DNA of 64,000 nucleotides, taken from an uncultured bacterium (GTDB taxonomy: Bacteria; Planctomycetota; UBA8742; UBA2392). Shown here in pieces: positions 27,412 to 35,490 of this stretch; positions within the stretch are counted from its first letter, which is position 1; each line of letters starts with the position of its first letter. The position numbers and the translations under genes were made by a program. The DNA lies in the NCBI GenBank assembly GCA_938014885.1, contig CALLQI010000014.1, forward strand, positions 1 to 64,000. Direction: 5' to 3'. Below the pieces are notes generated by a model. It made no database searches, was not told where the DNA came from, and saw only the letters and a list, made by a program, of their open reading frames with translations.

Positions 27412-27425
27412 TGACTAGTTGGTCA
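27412..27425. promoter_or_regulatory. TGAC-N6-GTCA site, right copy
   Basis: TGACTAGTTGGTCA, ending 38 bp before the sigma factor ATG, so in a position to control that gene. Inverted partner of 27132-27145. Confidence 0.45.
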
Positions 27426-27463
27426 TGATTCGCGCGACGGCGGGACGCAGAAAGGGACCAGAT

Positions 27464-28051
27464 ATGTCTTTCCTAGGGTTCGCAAACGACGCAAGCAAAC
27501 GGGCCGAGTTCGACGCGGCCATCGTGCCCATGATGGGCTTCCTTTATCACAGGGCGCTCAAGCTCACCGGCAACGCCAACGACGCAGAAGACCTGTTGCA
27601 GGACACCTGCATTCTGGGCCTGCGCAAGTGGGACATGTACCAGAAGGGCACGAACCTCAAGGCCTGGATGGCGCGCCTGCAGTTCAACCTCTACATCTCA
27701 CAGTACCGTCGCCGCAAAGCGCGCCCAGACAAGGGCAGCATCGCCGAATTCGAAGAATTGATCACCGACCGCGACCACTTCGACGTGAGGCCGGAACTGC
27801 TCGACCTCGACCCGGCACAGCTGATCCAGGAAGAGACATTCCTGTCTGAACTGCCCAAGCCGCTGCGCGAAGGCATCACGGAAATGGACCATCGTTATCG
27901 CGACGTCTTCCTTATGAGCGTCGTGGGTGAGAAGAGCTACAAAGACATCGCCGACGCGCTGCGCGTGCCCGTGGGCACCGTGATGTCGCGCCTCAGCCGC
28001 GCCAAGGCCTTCATGCGCGACTTCATCGGCCATGAGCTTGTGGCGGCCTGA
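27464..28051 (+). CDS. ECF-type RNA polymerase sigma factor
   Basis: 195 aa from the ATG at 27464, preceded by AAAGGGA; the frame is open from 27419 but without a ribosome site. Region 2: D-A-E-D-L-L-Q-D-T-C-I-L-G-L and G-T-N-L-K-A-W-M-A-R-L-Q-F-N-L-Y, a pattern close to SigR/RpoE-type ECF factors. Region 4: Y-R-D-V-F-L-M-S-V-V-G-E-K-S-Y-K-D-I-A-D-A-L-R-V-P-V-G-T-V-M-S-R. No anti-sigma gene is adjacent, unlike the other sigma factor in this window. It has a strong terminator. Confidence 0.92.
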   Translation: MSFLGFANDASKRAEFDAAIVPMMGFLYHRALKLTGNANDAEDLLQDTCILGLRKWDMYQKGTNLKAWMARLQFNLYISQYRRRKARPDKGSIAEFEELITDRDHFDVRPELLDLDPAQLIQEETFLSELPKPLREGITEMDHRYRDVFLMSVVGEKSYKDIADALRVPVGTVMSRLSRAKAFMRDFIGHELVAA

Positions 28052-28083
28052 TCGCGGCTTTGCACCTGATGGGCAACCGGGAA

Positions 28084-28115
28084 GGGCCGGGCCGAATGGC
28101 CCGGCCCGTTTGTTT
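28084..28115 (+). terminator. Strong terminator after the ECF sigma gene
   Basis: GGGCCGGGCC, loop GAAT, GGCCCGGCCC, a perfect 10-bp stem followed by GTTTGTTT. Confidence 0.88.
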
Positions 28116-28173
28116 CGTGTCCCGGTGACCGGCACTGGTTGGCGTGTCTGCTGGCACGTGCTAAACCGGCCTC

Positions 28174-28665
28174 ATGACCGACCAGCCTGAGCCGACCCGC
28201 CAGGAAGCCCTGCGCCAGCTGCTGCTTCTGAGCGGCCGGCCACTGCCTCGCGTGATTTTCGTCGGCCCTGATCTTGCGCACGACTGCAGGCTTCTCGACG
28301 CCTGCGGCGGCGCGGCAACCGGTGTTGCCGCCGATGAAGATTCGCTGGAGCATGCCCGCCTGGAATACCCCGAAGGCACCTTCGTGTGCGGGCCGATACA
28401 CGACCCGCCGCTGGAAGATTTCAGCCACGACGTTGCATGGGCCGGCATCGCCTTCGCCGATGTCCCAACCCAGCAACTAGCCGACGCATTGCGCGGGTTG
28501 CACCGGGCACTGCGCCCGGGTGGTTTGCTCGCGATCACGCGGCCACAGCAATCTGTCTGGACCAGGCCTGAGCTTGGTGCTGCGCTCGACAAGCTCGATT
28601 TCACGTTCACCCGTGAGTTGCCCGACGCAGCCGGGCCGATACTGGTGTTCCGCCGCGAGTACTAG
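28174..28665 (+). CDS. Small SAM-dependent methyltransferase-like protein
   Basis: 163 aa. A Rossmann-like order is visible: R-V-I-F-V-G-P-D, then G-V-A-A-D-E-D-S-L-E-H-A-R (acidic strand-2 end), then H-D-V-A-W-A-G-I-A-F-A-D-V and the post-motif L-H-R-A-L-R-P-G-G-L-L-A-I-T typical of class I methyltransferases. The first glycine-rich loop is weak (G-P-D-L-A-H-D), so SAM binding is uncertain. No neighbour suggests a substrate. Confidence 0.65.
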   Translation: MTDQPEPTRQEALRQLLLLSGRPLPRVIFVGPDLAHDCRLLDACGGAATGVAADEDSLEHARLEYPEGTFVCGPIHDPPLEDFSHDVAWAGIAFADVPTQQLADALRGLHRALRPGGLLAITRPQQSVWTRPELGAALDKLDFTFTRELPDAAGPILVFRREY

Positions 28666-28692
28666 ACCAGGCGACCGGCCTGCGCGCCTGCG

Positions 28693-29478
28693 CTACTTCA
28701 GGCCCAGCACCTGGGCCATCTGGTACACGCCCGGAGCCTTACCTTTCAGCCATTCGGCGGCGCGGATTGCACCTTGCGCAAAGGTGTCTCGGCTTGAGGC
28801 CTTGTGCGTCAGTTCAATCCGCTCGCCATCTGTGGCGAACATCACGGTGTGATCGCCGACCACATCGCCGCCGCGCAACGCGTGCATGCCGATCTCGCGC
28901 GACGTGCGCTCGCCGGTGTGGCCGCTGCGCCCGTTGCGTATCACTTCGGCCGCTTCGCGCCCGTTGCCCGCGCAAACGGCGTTCAATAGCGCCAGCGCGG
29001 TGCCGCTGGGGGCGTCCACCTTGCGGCGGTGATGCATTTCGGTGATTTCGATGTCGTAGGATTCGGGCAATGCGGCCGCTGCCTGCCGCACCAGGCCAAG
29101 CAGCAGATTCACGCCTAGGCTCATGTTGGCGGCCCACAGCACGGGGATGCTTTTTCCCGCAGCCTGCAATTCGCTGAACTGTGCTTCGCCAAGGCCCGTG
29201 GTGCCGCTGACGAAGGCGGTCTTGTGCTTCACACATTCCGCCAATCGCGTGCTGAAGGCGGCCGGCAGGCTGAAGTCAATCATCACGTCCGCGCCGCCGC
29301 CATAAGCCGTAGCAATGGAAGCCAGTTGCCGCTTGTCGCCGATGATGTCGCCCAGGGTGCTGCCGGCCTCGTGGCGGTCGATGGGCACGGTCACGCGATG
29401 CCCGGCGTCGGCAGCCAGTGAAGCTATGCGGCGGCCCATGCGGCCCAGCGCGCCGGACAGGGCAATTTCGATCGACAT
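28693..29478 (-). CDS. dapB: 4-hydroxy-tetrahydrodipicolinate reductase
   Basis: 261 aa. N-terminal nucleotide-binding motif G-A-L-G-R-M-G-R-R, V-S-G-T-T-G-L near the active site, and the DapB signature E-M-H-H-R-R-K-V-D-A-P-S-G-T-A with the catalytic His and Lys. It reduces 4-hydroxy-tetrahydrodipicolinate in lysine and diaminopimelate synthesis, needed for peptidoglycan. ATG preceded by GAGGAA. No other dap gene nearby. Confidence 0.96.
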   Translation of the reverse strand: MSIEIALSGALGRMGRRIASLAADAGHRVTVPIDRHEAGSTLGDIIGDKRQLASIATAYGGGADVMIDFSLPAAFSTRLAECVKHKTAFVSGTTGLGEAQFSELQAAGKSIPVLWAANMSLGVNLLLGLVRQAAAALPESYDIEITEMHHRRKVDAPSGTALALLNAVCAGNGREAAEVIRNGRSGHTGERTSREIGMHALRGGDVVGDHTVMFATDGERIELTHKASSRDTFAQGAIRAAEWLKGKAPGVYQMAQVLGLK

Positions 29479-29529
29479 GTTTCCTCGCGGGTTAAACCTG
29501 TGTCGATCATCGAATCGTGGGGCGCAGGG

Positions 29530-29739
29530 TCAACCGTCGCGAAACGGTTTCAGTTCAGCGGAATCAGCCGGCGGGGGCTCAGCGGGCTTGGAGGGGGCTT
29601 GCGGCTGCGGCGGTTCAGCCGGGGTGTGCTCGCGACCGCCCAGGTACCAGGGGTCAGCCCGGTAATCGCCGCGAAACGGCGACCAGCAGTAATCGCCGCC
29701 TTTGCGGCTGCCGGTGGCCTTGCGGAAGATCCAACGGAT
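29530..29739 (-). CDS. Possible small Trp/Tyr-rich protein without a normal start codon
   Basis: The minus frame from 29754 to 29530 is open and reads as a plausible protein of about 69 residues. It has an aromatic, charged N-terminal half (W-I-F-R-K-A-T-G-S, D-Y-C-W-S-P-F, D-Y-R-A-D-P-W-Y-L-G-G) and a Pro/Ala/Glu-rich tail, with GC-rich third positions like real genes. No ATG, GTG or TTG occurs before this core after the upstream in-frame TGA (29757-29755). An ATG lies two codons before that TGA (29763). Options: ATC start at 29739, a nonsense mutation or sequence error at codon 3, or a remnant. It lies 51 bp upstream of dapB on the same strand. Confidence 0.4.
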   Translation of the reverse strand: MRWIFRKATGSRKGGDYCWSPFRGDYRADPWYLGGREHTPAEPPQPQAPSKPAEPPPADSAELKPFRDG

Positions 29740-29868
29740 CGAACTTTCGAGGACTCAGAGCATGAGGGTTTCCGTTCGCCCACAGCATAACACTGCCGGC
29801 CGCGTGATTCGTCCCGCAAGTTGCGCCGGCCTCGCGGCTTTACGGAGTTCGCGCAGTGCCAGTACAAT

Positions 29869-31014
29869 ATGGACGTGCGCTGGATCTACACAGACGACCG
29901 TGACACCGAAGAAACCGCCGCGCGCCGCGCCGTGGTGTCGCGGATTGAGTTGTTCTGGCAGGCCTTTGCCGCAAACGCCCCGCGCTTCGAAGACGACGAC
30001 TTCGACGTGGCCGAGTTCATGCGCGATCACGTTGATGCCGTGGACCCGCGCCTTGACTGGGAAATCGGCCCCGGCCGCAACGGCGGCAAGCACCGGCTGG
30101 TGATCACGCCCGCCGACAACCTGGCGCTGCGGCCGTTTTGCGACGCGTTCCTGGCGCGCGCCCCGCAGCTTGACGGATGGGAGTTCTACCACTGCCGCAT
30201 GCCCGAGAGTGCCGACGCGGCGCGCCACGCCGTGGAAGCGCTGACCGACCACAACCTTGGCCGCCTGAAGGTGGCGGCGCGGGTACGGGCGATGAACCGC
30301 GTTGACCTCGCGTTCTGGTTGCCGGATGCGCCGGGCGATGACGTGGCCATGGCGCAGGCCGAGCTTGCGGCCGCGCACCTTTTGGGCGAAGAGGCGATGG
30401 GCCGCTGGATCGGCACGATCGAGACCCACACCGACGAACCGCGCGATGGCGTGGCGCTGGAAGAGCTTACCGGGCGGGTTTACAACGAGGTCGCGGGCAT
30501 TGATGCGGCACTGCCCGACCGGCCGCTTGTGCAGATGGTGGACAAACTGCAATGGAGCCTTTGGCGCCTGAGCCCGCCAGTGAAAGACGATTACGCCGGG
30601 CATGAAGACCTGATCATGGGCAGCTCAGCGCTGGATGAAATGAGCGCCTGCGCGCAACTCAATGCCGGGTTTGATTCGCGCCGCTACAGCAAAGTGGGCG
30701 AGACTTTTTGTTACCTGAAGTTTGACGGCGACGGCCGCAAGGTCGCCCAGCGCATGGATGAACGCAAACTGCTTGAGCCTGCGGTAAACCGCGCGCTGGT
30801 AGACGCCGGGCTGGGCTGCGTGGTGGGGGCGGGCACGGGCAAGCGTTACAGCTATCTGGACATTGCGCTGACCGATGTGCCGCGCGCGAGTGAGCTGCTG
30901 GTGCCGCTGGCCGCGCGTGTGGGCCTGTCGCGGCGATCATGGCTTCTGTTTCACGACACCAGCCTTGGGCATGAGTGGATCGGCCTGTATGACGACACGC
31001 CGCCACCCCCCTAA
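29869..31014 (+). CDS. Uncharacterised cytoplasmic protein
   Basis: 381 aa from ATG 29869; a longer frame starts at 29821. The N-terminal third has a recognisable layout (L-D-W-E-I-G-P-G, H-R-L-V-I-T-P-A-D-N-L-A-L-R-P, then A-P-Q-L-D-G-W-E-F-Y-H-C-R) that recalls small uncharacterised domains measuring 'state of a field' in many bacteria, but I cannot name the family. The rest is mixed alpha/beta with no signal peptide or membrane segment. Ends in a run of five prolines. Confidence 0.75.
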   Translation: MDVRWIYTDDRDTEETAARRAVVSRIELFWQAFAANAPRFEDDDFDVAEFMRDHVDAVDPRLDWEIGPGRNGGKHRLVITPADNLALRPFCDAFLARAPQLDGWEFYHCRMPESADAARHAVEALTDHNLGRLKVAARVRAMNRVDLAFWLPDAPGDDVAMAQAELAAAHLLGEEAMGRWIGTIETHTDEPRDGVALEELTGRVYNEVAGIDAALPDRPLVQMVDKLQWSLWRLSPPVKDDYAGHEDLIMGSSALDEMSACAQLNAGFDSRRYSKVGETFCYLKFDGDGRKVAQRMDERKLLEPAVNRALVDAGLGCVVGAGTGKRYSYLDIALTDVPRASELLVPLAARVGLSRRSWLLFHDTSLGHEWIGLYDDTPPPP

Positions 31015-31086
31015 GTGTTTGCCGCGTTGCGGCCCGCGGGTATAATCCCCGCGCTCACTTCGGGGCCATAAACCAAAGGAATCCAA

Positions 31087-31806
31087 ATGAAGCGCACCAT
31101 TCTGTCGATGGCCGTCATGGGCCTGTGTTCGTTGCTTGGCAGCTTTCTTGCGGTAAGCCTGATGAAGGGCGAGCCGGTGCAGGCGCAGGAAGGCGGCGCG
31201 GGGGCGGTCAAGGCCACCGAGTTTTCGCTGGTGGACAAAGAAGGACGCGTGCTGATTTACATGGACGCCGACGACAACGGCGGCGGCCGCTTCAGCATGC
31301 TCGACAAGAAGGGCAAGGTCCGCATGCAGGCTTCGTGCAGCGCGGGCGGGGTAATCAGCCTGCTGGATGACAAGGGCAACCCGCGTTACACGGTGACGCA
31401 GCAGGACGATGGCTCGATCATGGAGTTCTTCTCAGACGACAAGGGCAATCAGCGATTCATGACCACGGCCAAGGCCAACGGTGACGTGCTGCTGCTGATG
31501 GCGGGCCCCAAGGGTGAACAGTACGTCACGATGATGGGCGGGCCCGAGCAGGCATCAACGCTGATCTTGACTTCGCCCGATGGCAAGAGCACCGGCACTT
31601 TCTTCGCCCGCAACGACCAGGCCACGATGCAGCTGGCGTGCGGCAAGGGCCAGATGCTTAACGCGGTCATGGAAGACGGCCGCCCGGTGTTTGCACTCAG
31701 CAAGGACGACAAGCTGCGCATGCGCTCGATGCTCGGCACCGATGGCAAGCCTGAGCTGATCTTCCTCAACGAGAAGCGCGAATCCGTGTGGAGTGCCGGC
31801 AAGTAG
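31087..31806 (+). CDS. Secreted or membrane-anchored beta-repeat protein
   Basis: 239 aa, ATG preceded by AAAGGAA. An N-terminal hydrophobic leader (residues 5-25) ends near V-Q-A-Q. The rest is about eight short repeats of the form hydrophobic-D-D/K-x-G-x-x-R-x-x-hydrophobic (S-L-V-D-K-E-G-R-V-L-I-Y, S-M-L-D-K-K-G-K-V-R-M-Q, S-L-L-D-D-K-G-N-P-R-Y-T), suggesting a small propeller or solenoid. No named family recognised. A terminator follows. Confidence 0.78.
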   Translation: MKRTILSMAVMGLCSLLGSFLAVSLMKGEPVQAQEGGAGAVKATEFSLVDKEGRVLIYMDADDNGGGRFSMLDKKGKVRMQASCSAGGVISLLDDKGNPRYTVTQQDDGSIMEFFSDDKGNQRFMTTAKANGDVLLLMAGPKGEQYVTMMGGPEQASTLILTSPDGKSTGTFFARNDQATMQLACGKGQMLNAVMEDGRPVFALSKDDKLRMRSMLGTDGKPELIFLNEKRESVWSAGK

Positions 31807-31829
31807 GGATTGGCGACACTCAGCCGCAA

Positions 31830-31860
31830 AAGGGCAGCGACCTTGTCGCTGCCCTTCTCC
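31830..31860 (+). terminator. Terminator after the beta-repeat protein gene
   Basis: AAGGGCAGCGAC, loop CTT, GTCGCTGCCCTT, a perfect 12-bp stem, followed by CTCCTTGT. Confidence 0.8.
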
Positions 31861-32006
31861 TTGTCGCGGGTGGCACCTACTTGCGCGGGCGGTGCCACGG
31901 GCTTAACCTCGCGAGCCATGACCAACCGCGCCGCCATGTGTTGTTGTCGCTAGCAAGCCACGCTTGCAGCGCTTCGATTTTCCAAACACATAGCCCCGCG
32001 AATCCC

Positions 32007-32417
32007 ATGTTGACGATCACTCCGGCCATCAAGGCCCACATTGAGCAGCACGCTGAATCCACGTACCCGCATGAATGCTGCGGCGTGCTGGTGGGCCGCG
32101 CAAACGACGGGCGCGTTGCCGTTGAAGCCCACCGCACCGGCAACCTGAACACCGAGCGCGCCCACGACCGCTTTGAACTGGACCCGCGCGATTACATGCG
32201 CATCGACCGCGAAGCCCGCGCCCGCGGCCTCGACATCATCGGCATCTATCACAGCCACCCCGATCACCCGGCACAGCCCAGCGCCACGGACCTGGCGGCT
32301 GCATGGGAAGGCTACAGCTACGTGATCGTCTCGGTGCGCAAGGGTGAGGCCGGGGACTTCCACAGCTTTGAACTGCTCGGCGGGGCCTTCGCGCAAGAAG
32401 AGGTGCGATGTTCGTAG
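32007..32417 (+). CDS. M67 (JAMM/Mov34) family metallopeptidase, Mec-like
   Basis: 136 aa from ATG 32007. The JAMM zinc site is complete: Glu23 in P-H-E-C-C-G, and H-S-H-P with His82, His84, Ser92 and Asp95 (H-S-H-P-x7-S-x2-D). In actinobacteria the homologue Mec cuts cysteine off the C terminus of the sulfur carrier CysO during cysteine synthesis with CysM. A cysteine-synthase gene follows 69 bp downstream, which supports that role, although no carrier-protein gene lies between them. Confidence 0.9.
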   Translation: MLTITPAIKAHIEQHAESTYPHECCGVLVGRANDGRVAVEAHRTGNLNTERAHDRFELDPRDYMRIDREARARGLDIIGIYHSHPDHPAQPSATDLAAAWEGYSYVIVSVRKGEAGDFHSFELLGGAFAQEEVRCS

Positions 32418-32486
32418 TGGCGACAGGCCGGGCCACGCCCGGGTGATTGCGGCCGCGCGCCGCGCCATTGCACACAGGACATCGCC

Positions 32487-33419
32487 ATGACGACCGTACT
32501 CGCTGACATCAGGACTGAGCTTCGCCGCCGCGTACCGGCGCTGCAACTGATCGGGAACACCCCGTTGCTTGAGGTGAACGCGCTGGCGCAGCGCTTTCCC
32601 CGGCTGAGCGTGCGCGCCAAGGCCGAATGGGTGAACCCGGGGGGCAGCATCAAAGACCGCCCCGTGTTCAACATGCTCGCGCAACTGATTGAAGACGGCA
32701 CGTTGGGGCAGCGCCGCGTGCTGGATTCGACCAGCGGCAACAGCGGCATCGCCTACGCGATGATTGGCGCGGCGCTGGGCATTCCCGTCACATTGGTGAT
32801 CCCGGGCAACGCAAGCCGCGAACGCCTTCGCCGCATCAAGGCCCACGGTGCCGAGGTGATCCTGACCGACCCGTTGCTTGGCTACGACGAGGCCATGCGC
32901 CACGCGCACAAGCTGGCGCACGAGCAGCAGCAACGCTACCTGCTGCTGGATCAGTACAGCAACCGCGCGAACTGGCAGGCGCATTACGAGGGCACCGCCA
33001 CCGAGATCCTCGCCCAGGGCGGGCGCGACGCTACGCACTTCATCAGTGGCGTCGGAACCGGCGGCACGCTGACGGGCATCGCGACGCGGCTGAAGGAAGA
33101 GATCCCGGGCCTGAAGGTCGTGCACGTGCTGCCCGAAGAATTCCCCGGCATCGAAGGGCTGAAGCCGCTGAAGGCACCGGGCAGCATTCGGCCGCGCAAC
33201 TTTCATGAGCAGCTGGTGGATGAGCGAATCGACATCACCATCGAAGAGGCATTCGAGCACTGCCAGTTGCTGGCGCGGCACGGGCTGTTCGTCGGGCAAA
33301 GCAGCGGCGCGAATCTGGCTGCGGCCGCGAAGCTGGCGCAGCGCGAACCCAACGCGCGCGTAATCACAGTGTTCGCCGACACCGGCGAACGCTATTACTC
33401 GACGGGCCTTTGGGACTAG
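32487..33419 (+). CDS. cysM: Cysteine synthase (CysM/CysK family)
   Basis: 310 aa PLP enzyme. The cofactor lysine is Lys56 in N-P-G-G-S-I-K-D-R-P; the substrate loop is T-S-G-N-S-G-I-A; the phosphate cup is G-V-G-T-G-G-T-L-T-G. It replaces the acetyl or phosphate group of activated serine with sulfide or a thiocarboxylated carrier. The adjoining Mec-like protease makes the carrier-dependent CysM type more likely. The gene ends four bases from the convergent UbiD-family gene. Confidence 0.92.
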   Translation: MTTVLADIRTELRRRVPALQLIGNTPLLEVNALAQRFPRLSVRAKAEWVNPGGSIKDRPVFNMLAQLIEDGTLGQRRVLDSTSGNSGIAYAMIGAALGIPVTLVIPGNASRERLRRIKAHGAEVILTDPLLGYDEAMRHAHKLAHEQQQRYLLLDQYSNRANWQAHYEGTATEILAQGGRDATHFISGVGTGGTLTGIATRLKEEIPGLKVVHVLPEEFPGIEGLKPLKAPGSIRPRNFHEQLVDERIDITIEEAFEHCQLLARHGLFVGQSSGANLAAAAKLAQREPNARVITVFADTGERYYSTGLWD

Positions 33420-33423
33420 TGAT

Positions 33424-35370
33424 CTACGGGGCGGGCGGCAGGAAGCTGGTGGGCATCTTCAGGCCCTTGGCTTCGAGCCACTCGGCGGCCTTCTTCAGCA
33501 CTTCGGGCGGGTGGCTTTGCATCTCGGGCCAGTCGCGGGCGAAGCCGTCGCGGGCATCTTTTCGCGTGGCGTCGATCACCAGCCGCTTCGGTTGACGTGT
33601 CAACACCCAGCGCCCGTGCAGCTGCTCAGGCGCCTCGTCAAAGATCAGGTCGCGTTCCGGGTCGATGTTCGCCAGCGTGGCCCACACCGTCATCTCGGCG
33701 TCATCGCGGCTTACCAGACCGCGCGGCAGCACAATCACCAGCGGCAACGGGCCCGCATGGCGTGCAAACAGTGCGGCCGCCAGTTCGCGGGGCTGGTGCC
33801 CGCGGGTCTTCGTCTGTTCCAGCACAAGCACGCGGCCGTCGGCCAGCGTCCAGTGAGCGTCAACCTCCAATCCGGCAAGGTCGGGCACTTGCGGCAGATC
33901 AGGTGTCTTGACCGGGGCGCGCAGGTCGCTGCCGCCGCCGCTGAGGCCGGTGATGCCCGTGCCTTGCGTGCCGGTGCCGGGGTCGCCGGGCAGCGGCCGG
34001 GTGGCGTCGATGCTGAGTTTGCTGCCCAGATGCAGCGCGCGCGTGGCGTGGTCGAGCGTTTCCGTGGGGCCCAGCACGAACTCAAGGCTGTGGCGCAGAT
34101 CGACGTGATCGAGAACATAGCGTGCGACGGCGGCCTCATCGTGGATGTCGGGGCCGTGCTGGTCGATGACGACGATGACCTTGGTGAATGCCGCCTGGCC
34201 CAGCCCCCAGACCGCGTGGCAAACCTTGCGCGCCTGGCCTGGGTAGCTTTTGTGAATCTTCACGAGCATGAGGTTGTGCGCCACGCCCGAAAACGGCAGG
34301 CAGTAGTCGATGACTTCGGGGATGGTCTGCTGCAGCAGGGGCAGGAACAGGCGCTCAATGGCGCGCGCGATCCAGGCGTCTTCCTGCGGCGGCGGCCCGA
34401 CCACAGTCGCGAAGTAGGTCGGCTGCGCGCGCTGGGTGATCGCGCTGACGTGAAACACCGGGTAATCGTCGGCGAGACTGTAGAAGCCGGTGTGGTCGCC
34501 AAATGGGCCTTCGCGGGCGCGTTCGTTGAAGTGGACGTGGCCTTCGATCACGAAGTCAGAGTTCGCGGGCACGCTCAGTGGCACGGTCTTGCACTTCACC
34601 ATCTTAACCGGCTCGCCCTGCAGGAAGCCCGCGAGGATCATTTCATCCAGCCCCGGCGGCAGCGGCAGCACGGCGCTGAACGTGACCGCCGGCGCCCCGC
34701 CAATCGCGATTGCGGCCGGCAGGCGCGTTTCGCCTTTGGCGCGGGCCTCACGCATGTGCTCGGCGGCGGTGTGGTGGGTGTGGACGTGGAAGCCGGTGGT
34801 GCGCTTGTCGAACTGCTGGATGCGATACATGCCGCAATTGCGCTTGCCGTCCTTGGGCGATTCCGTGAACACGAGCGGGAAGGTCACGAAGCGGCCGCCA
34901 TCGAGCGGCCAGGTTTTGAGGATCGGCAGTTCATCCAGGTCAATCTGTTCGCCTGTCTTGACGACTTCGTGGCAGGGCGCGTTCTTCACGTACACAGGAA
35001 AGAAGCCCGCGAGCTCTTTCAGCGTCGGCAGCACCTTCAGCTTGTCGAGCAGCGAACGTCGTGGCGTTTGCAGGTCTTCCAGCAGCGTCGACAAGCGCTT
35101 GCGCAGGCCGTCAAAGTCGCGCACGCCGCATACCATCGAAAGCCGCTTCTCGCTGCCGAGCGCGTTGATCAGCACGGGCGCGTTGTATTCGCGGCCGCCA
35201 GGGCCGATGGGCCGGTGGAACAAGAGTGCCTTGCCGCCGCCGGGCAGCTTGCTCACGCGATCGGCCAGGCAGGCGATCTCCTGGTCAATGTTGATCTGGG
35301 TGTGGAATTCGAGCAGCTCGCCTTCGCGGCGAAGTGCTTCAATAAAAGAGGAAAGGTCGCGAAAGGCCAT
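33424..35370 (-). CDS. UbiD family prenylated-FMN decarboxylase
   Basis: 648 aa from ATG 35370. UbiD hallmarks: the N-terminal F-R-D-L-S-S-F-I-E-A-L with E-G-E-L, G-G-R-F-V-T-F-P-L-V-F-T, N-C-G-M-Y-R, and the active-site stretch G-P-F-G-D-H-T-G-F-Y-S. Members decarboxylate aromatic or alpha,beta-unsaturated acids using prenyl-FMN made by UbiX. Its length, greater than E. coli UbiD (~500 aa), fits the menaquinone-pathway decarboxylases of futalosine organisms, with ~150 extra C-terminal residues. Substrate unproven; no other menaquinone gene is adjacent. Confidence 0.88.
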   Translation of the reverse strand: MAFRDLSSFIEALRREGELLEFHTQINIDQEIACLADRVSKLPGGGKALLFHRPIGPGGREYNAPVLINALGSEKRLSMVCGVRDFDGLRKRLSTLLEDLQTPRRSLLDKLKVLPTLKELAGFFPVYVKNAPCHEVVKTGEQIDLDELPILKTWPLDGGRFVTFPLVFTESPKDGKRNCGMYRIQQFDKRTTGFHVHTHHTAAEHMREARAKGETRLPAAIAIGGAPAVTFSAVLPLPPGLDEMILAGFLQGEPVKMVKCKTVPLSVPANSDFVIEGHVHFNERAREGPFGDHTGFYSLADDYPVFHVSAITQRAQPTYFATVVGPPPQEDAWIARAIERLFLPLLQQTIPEVIDYCLPFSGVAHNLMLVKIHKSYPGQARKVCHAVWGLGQAAFTKVIVVIDQHGPDIHDEAAVARYVLDHVDLRHSLEFVLGPTETLDHATRALHLGSKLSIDATRPLPGDPGTGTQGTGITGLSGGGSDLRAPVKTPDLPQVPDLAGLEVDAHWTLADGRVLVLEQTKTRGHQPRELAAALFARHAGPLPLVIVLPRGLVSRDDAEMTVWATLANIDPERDLIFDEAPEQLHGRWVLTRQPKRLVIDATRKDARDGFARDWPEMQSHPPEVLKKAAEWLEAKGLKMPTSFLPPAP

Positions 35371-35469
35371 GCCGCGACAATACACGACACCGGTGCCCGA
35401 GAAAGTATCCGCGCCCGGGATGGGGACGGATGTAGTTTGGAGTCTGGAGCAGAGTCACGGCGTGCTCTC

Positions 35470-35490
35470 AAGCCCCTAACCCCTAACCCG
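35470..35490 (-). repeat. G-rich TTAGGGG tract at a gene 3' end
   Basis: On the minus strand the stop codon of the TPR gene is followed by GGGTTAGGGGTTAGGGG: three G runs separated by TTA. It is one of three such tracts that directly follow minus-strand stop codons in this window. Confidence 0.7.

Larger units (their letters stand above)
26966..27463. promoter_or_regulatory. 498-bp divergent regulatory region between the thiolase and ECF sigma genes
   Basis: Non-coding and AT-richer than its flanks. It contains three TTGAT elements at 10-bp phase (27086-27110), and two TGAC-N6-GTCA sites (27132-27145 and 27412-27425) in inverted orientation 280 bp apart. Both neighbours read outward from it. 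Confidence 0.6.

Noticed and set aside
27130..27427. MITE bounded by terminal inverted repeats
   Set aside because: Only a 17-bp match, no target-site duplication seen, and both neighbours' regulatory regions lie within it; paired operator sites fit better.
35470..35490. Linear chromosome telomere from the CCCTAACCC repeats
   Set aside because: Tracts are short, internal and lie between genes on both sides; an intergenic G-tract is the simpler reading.
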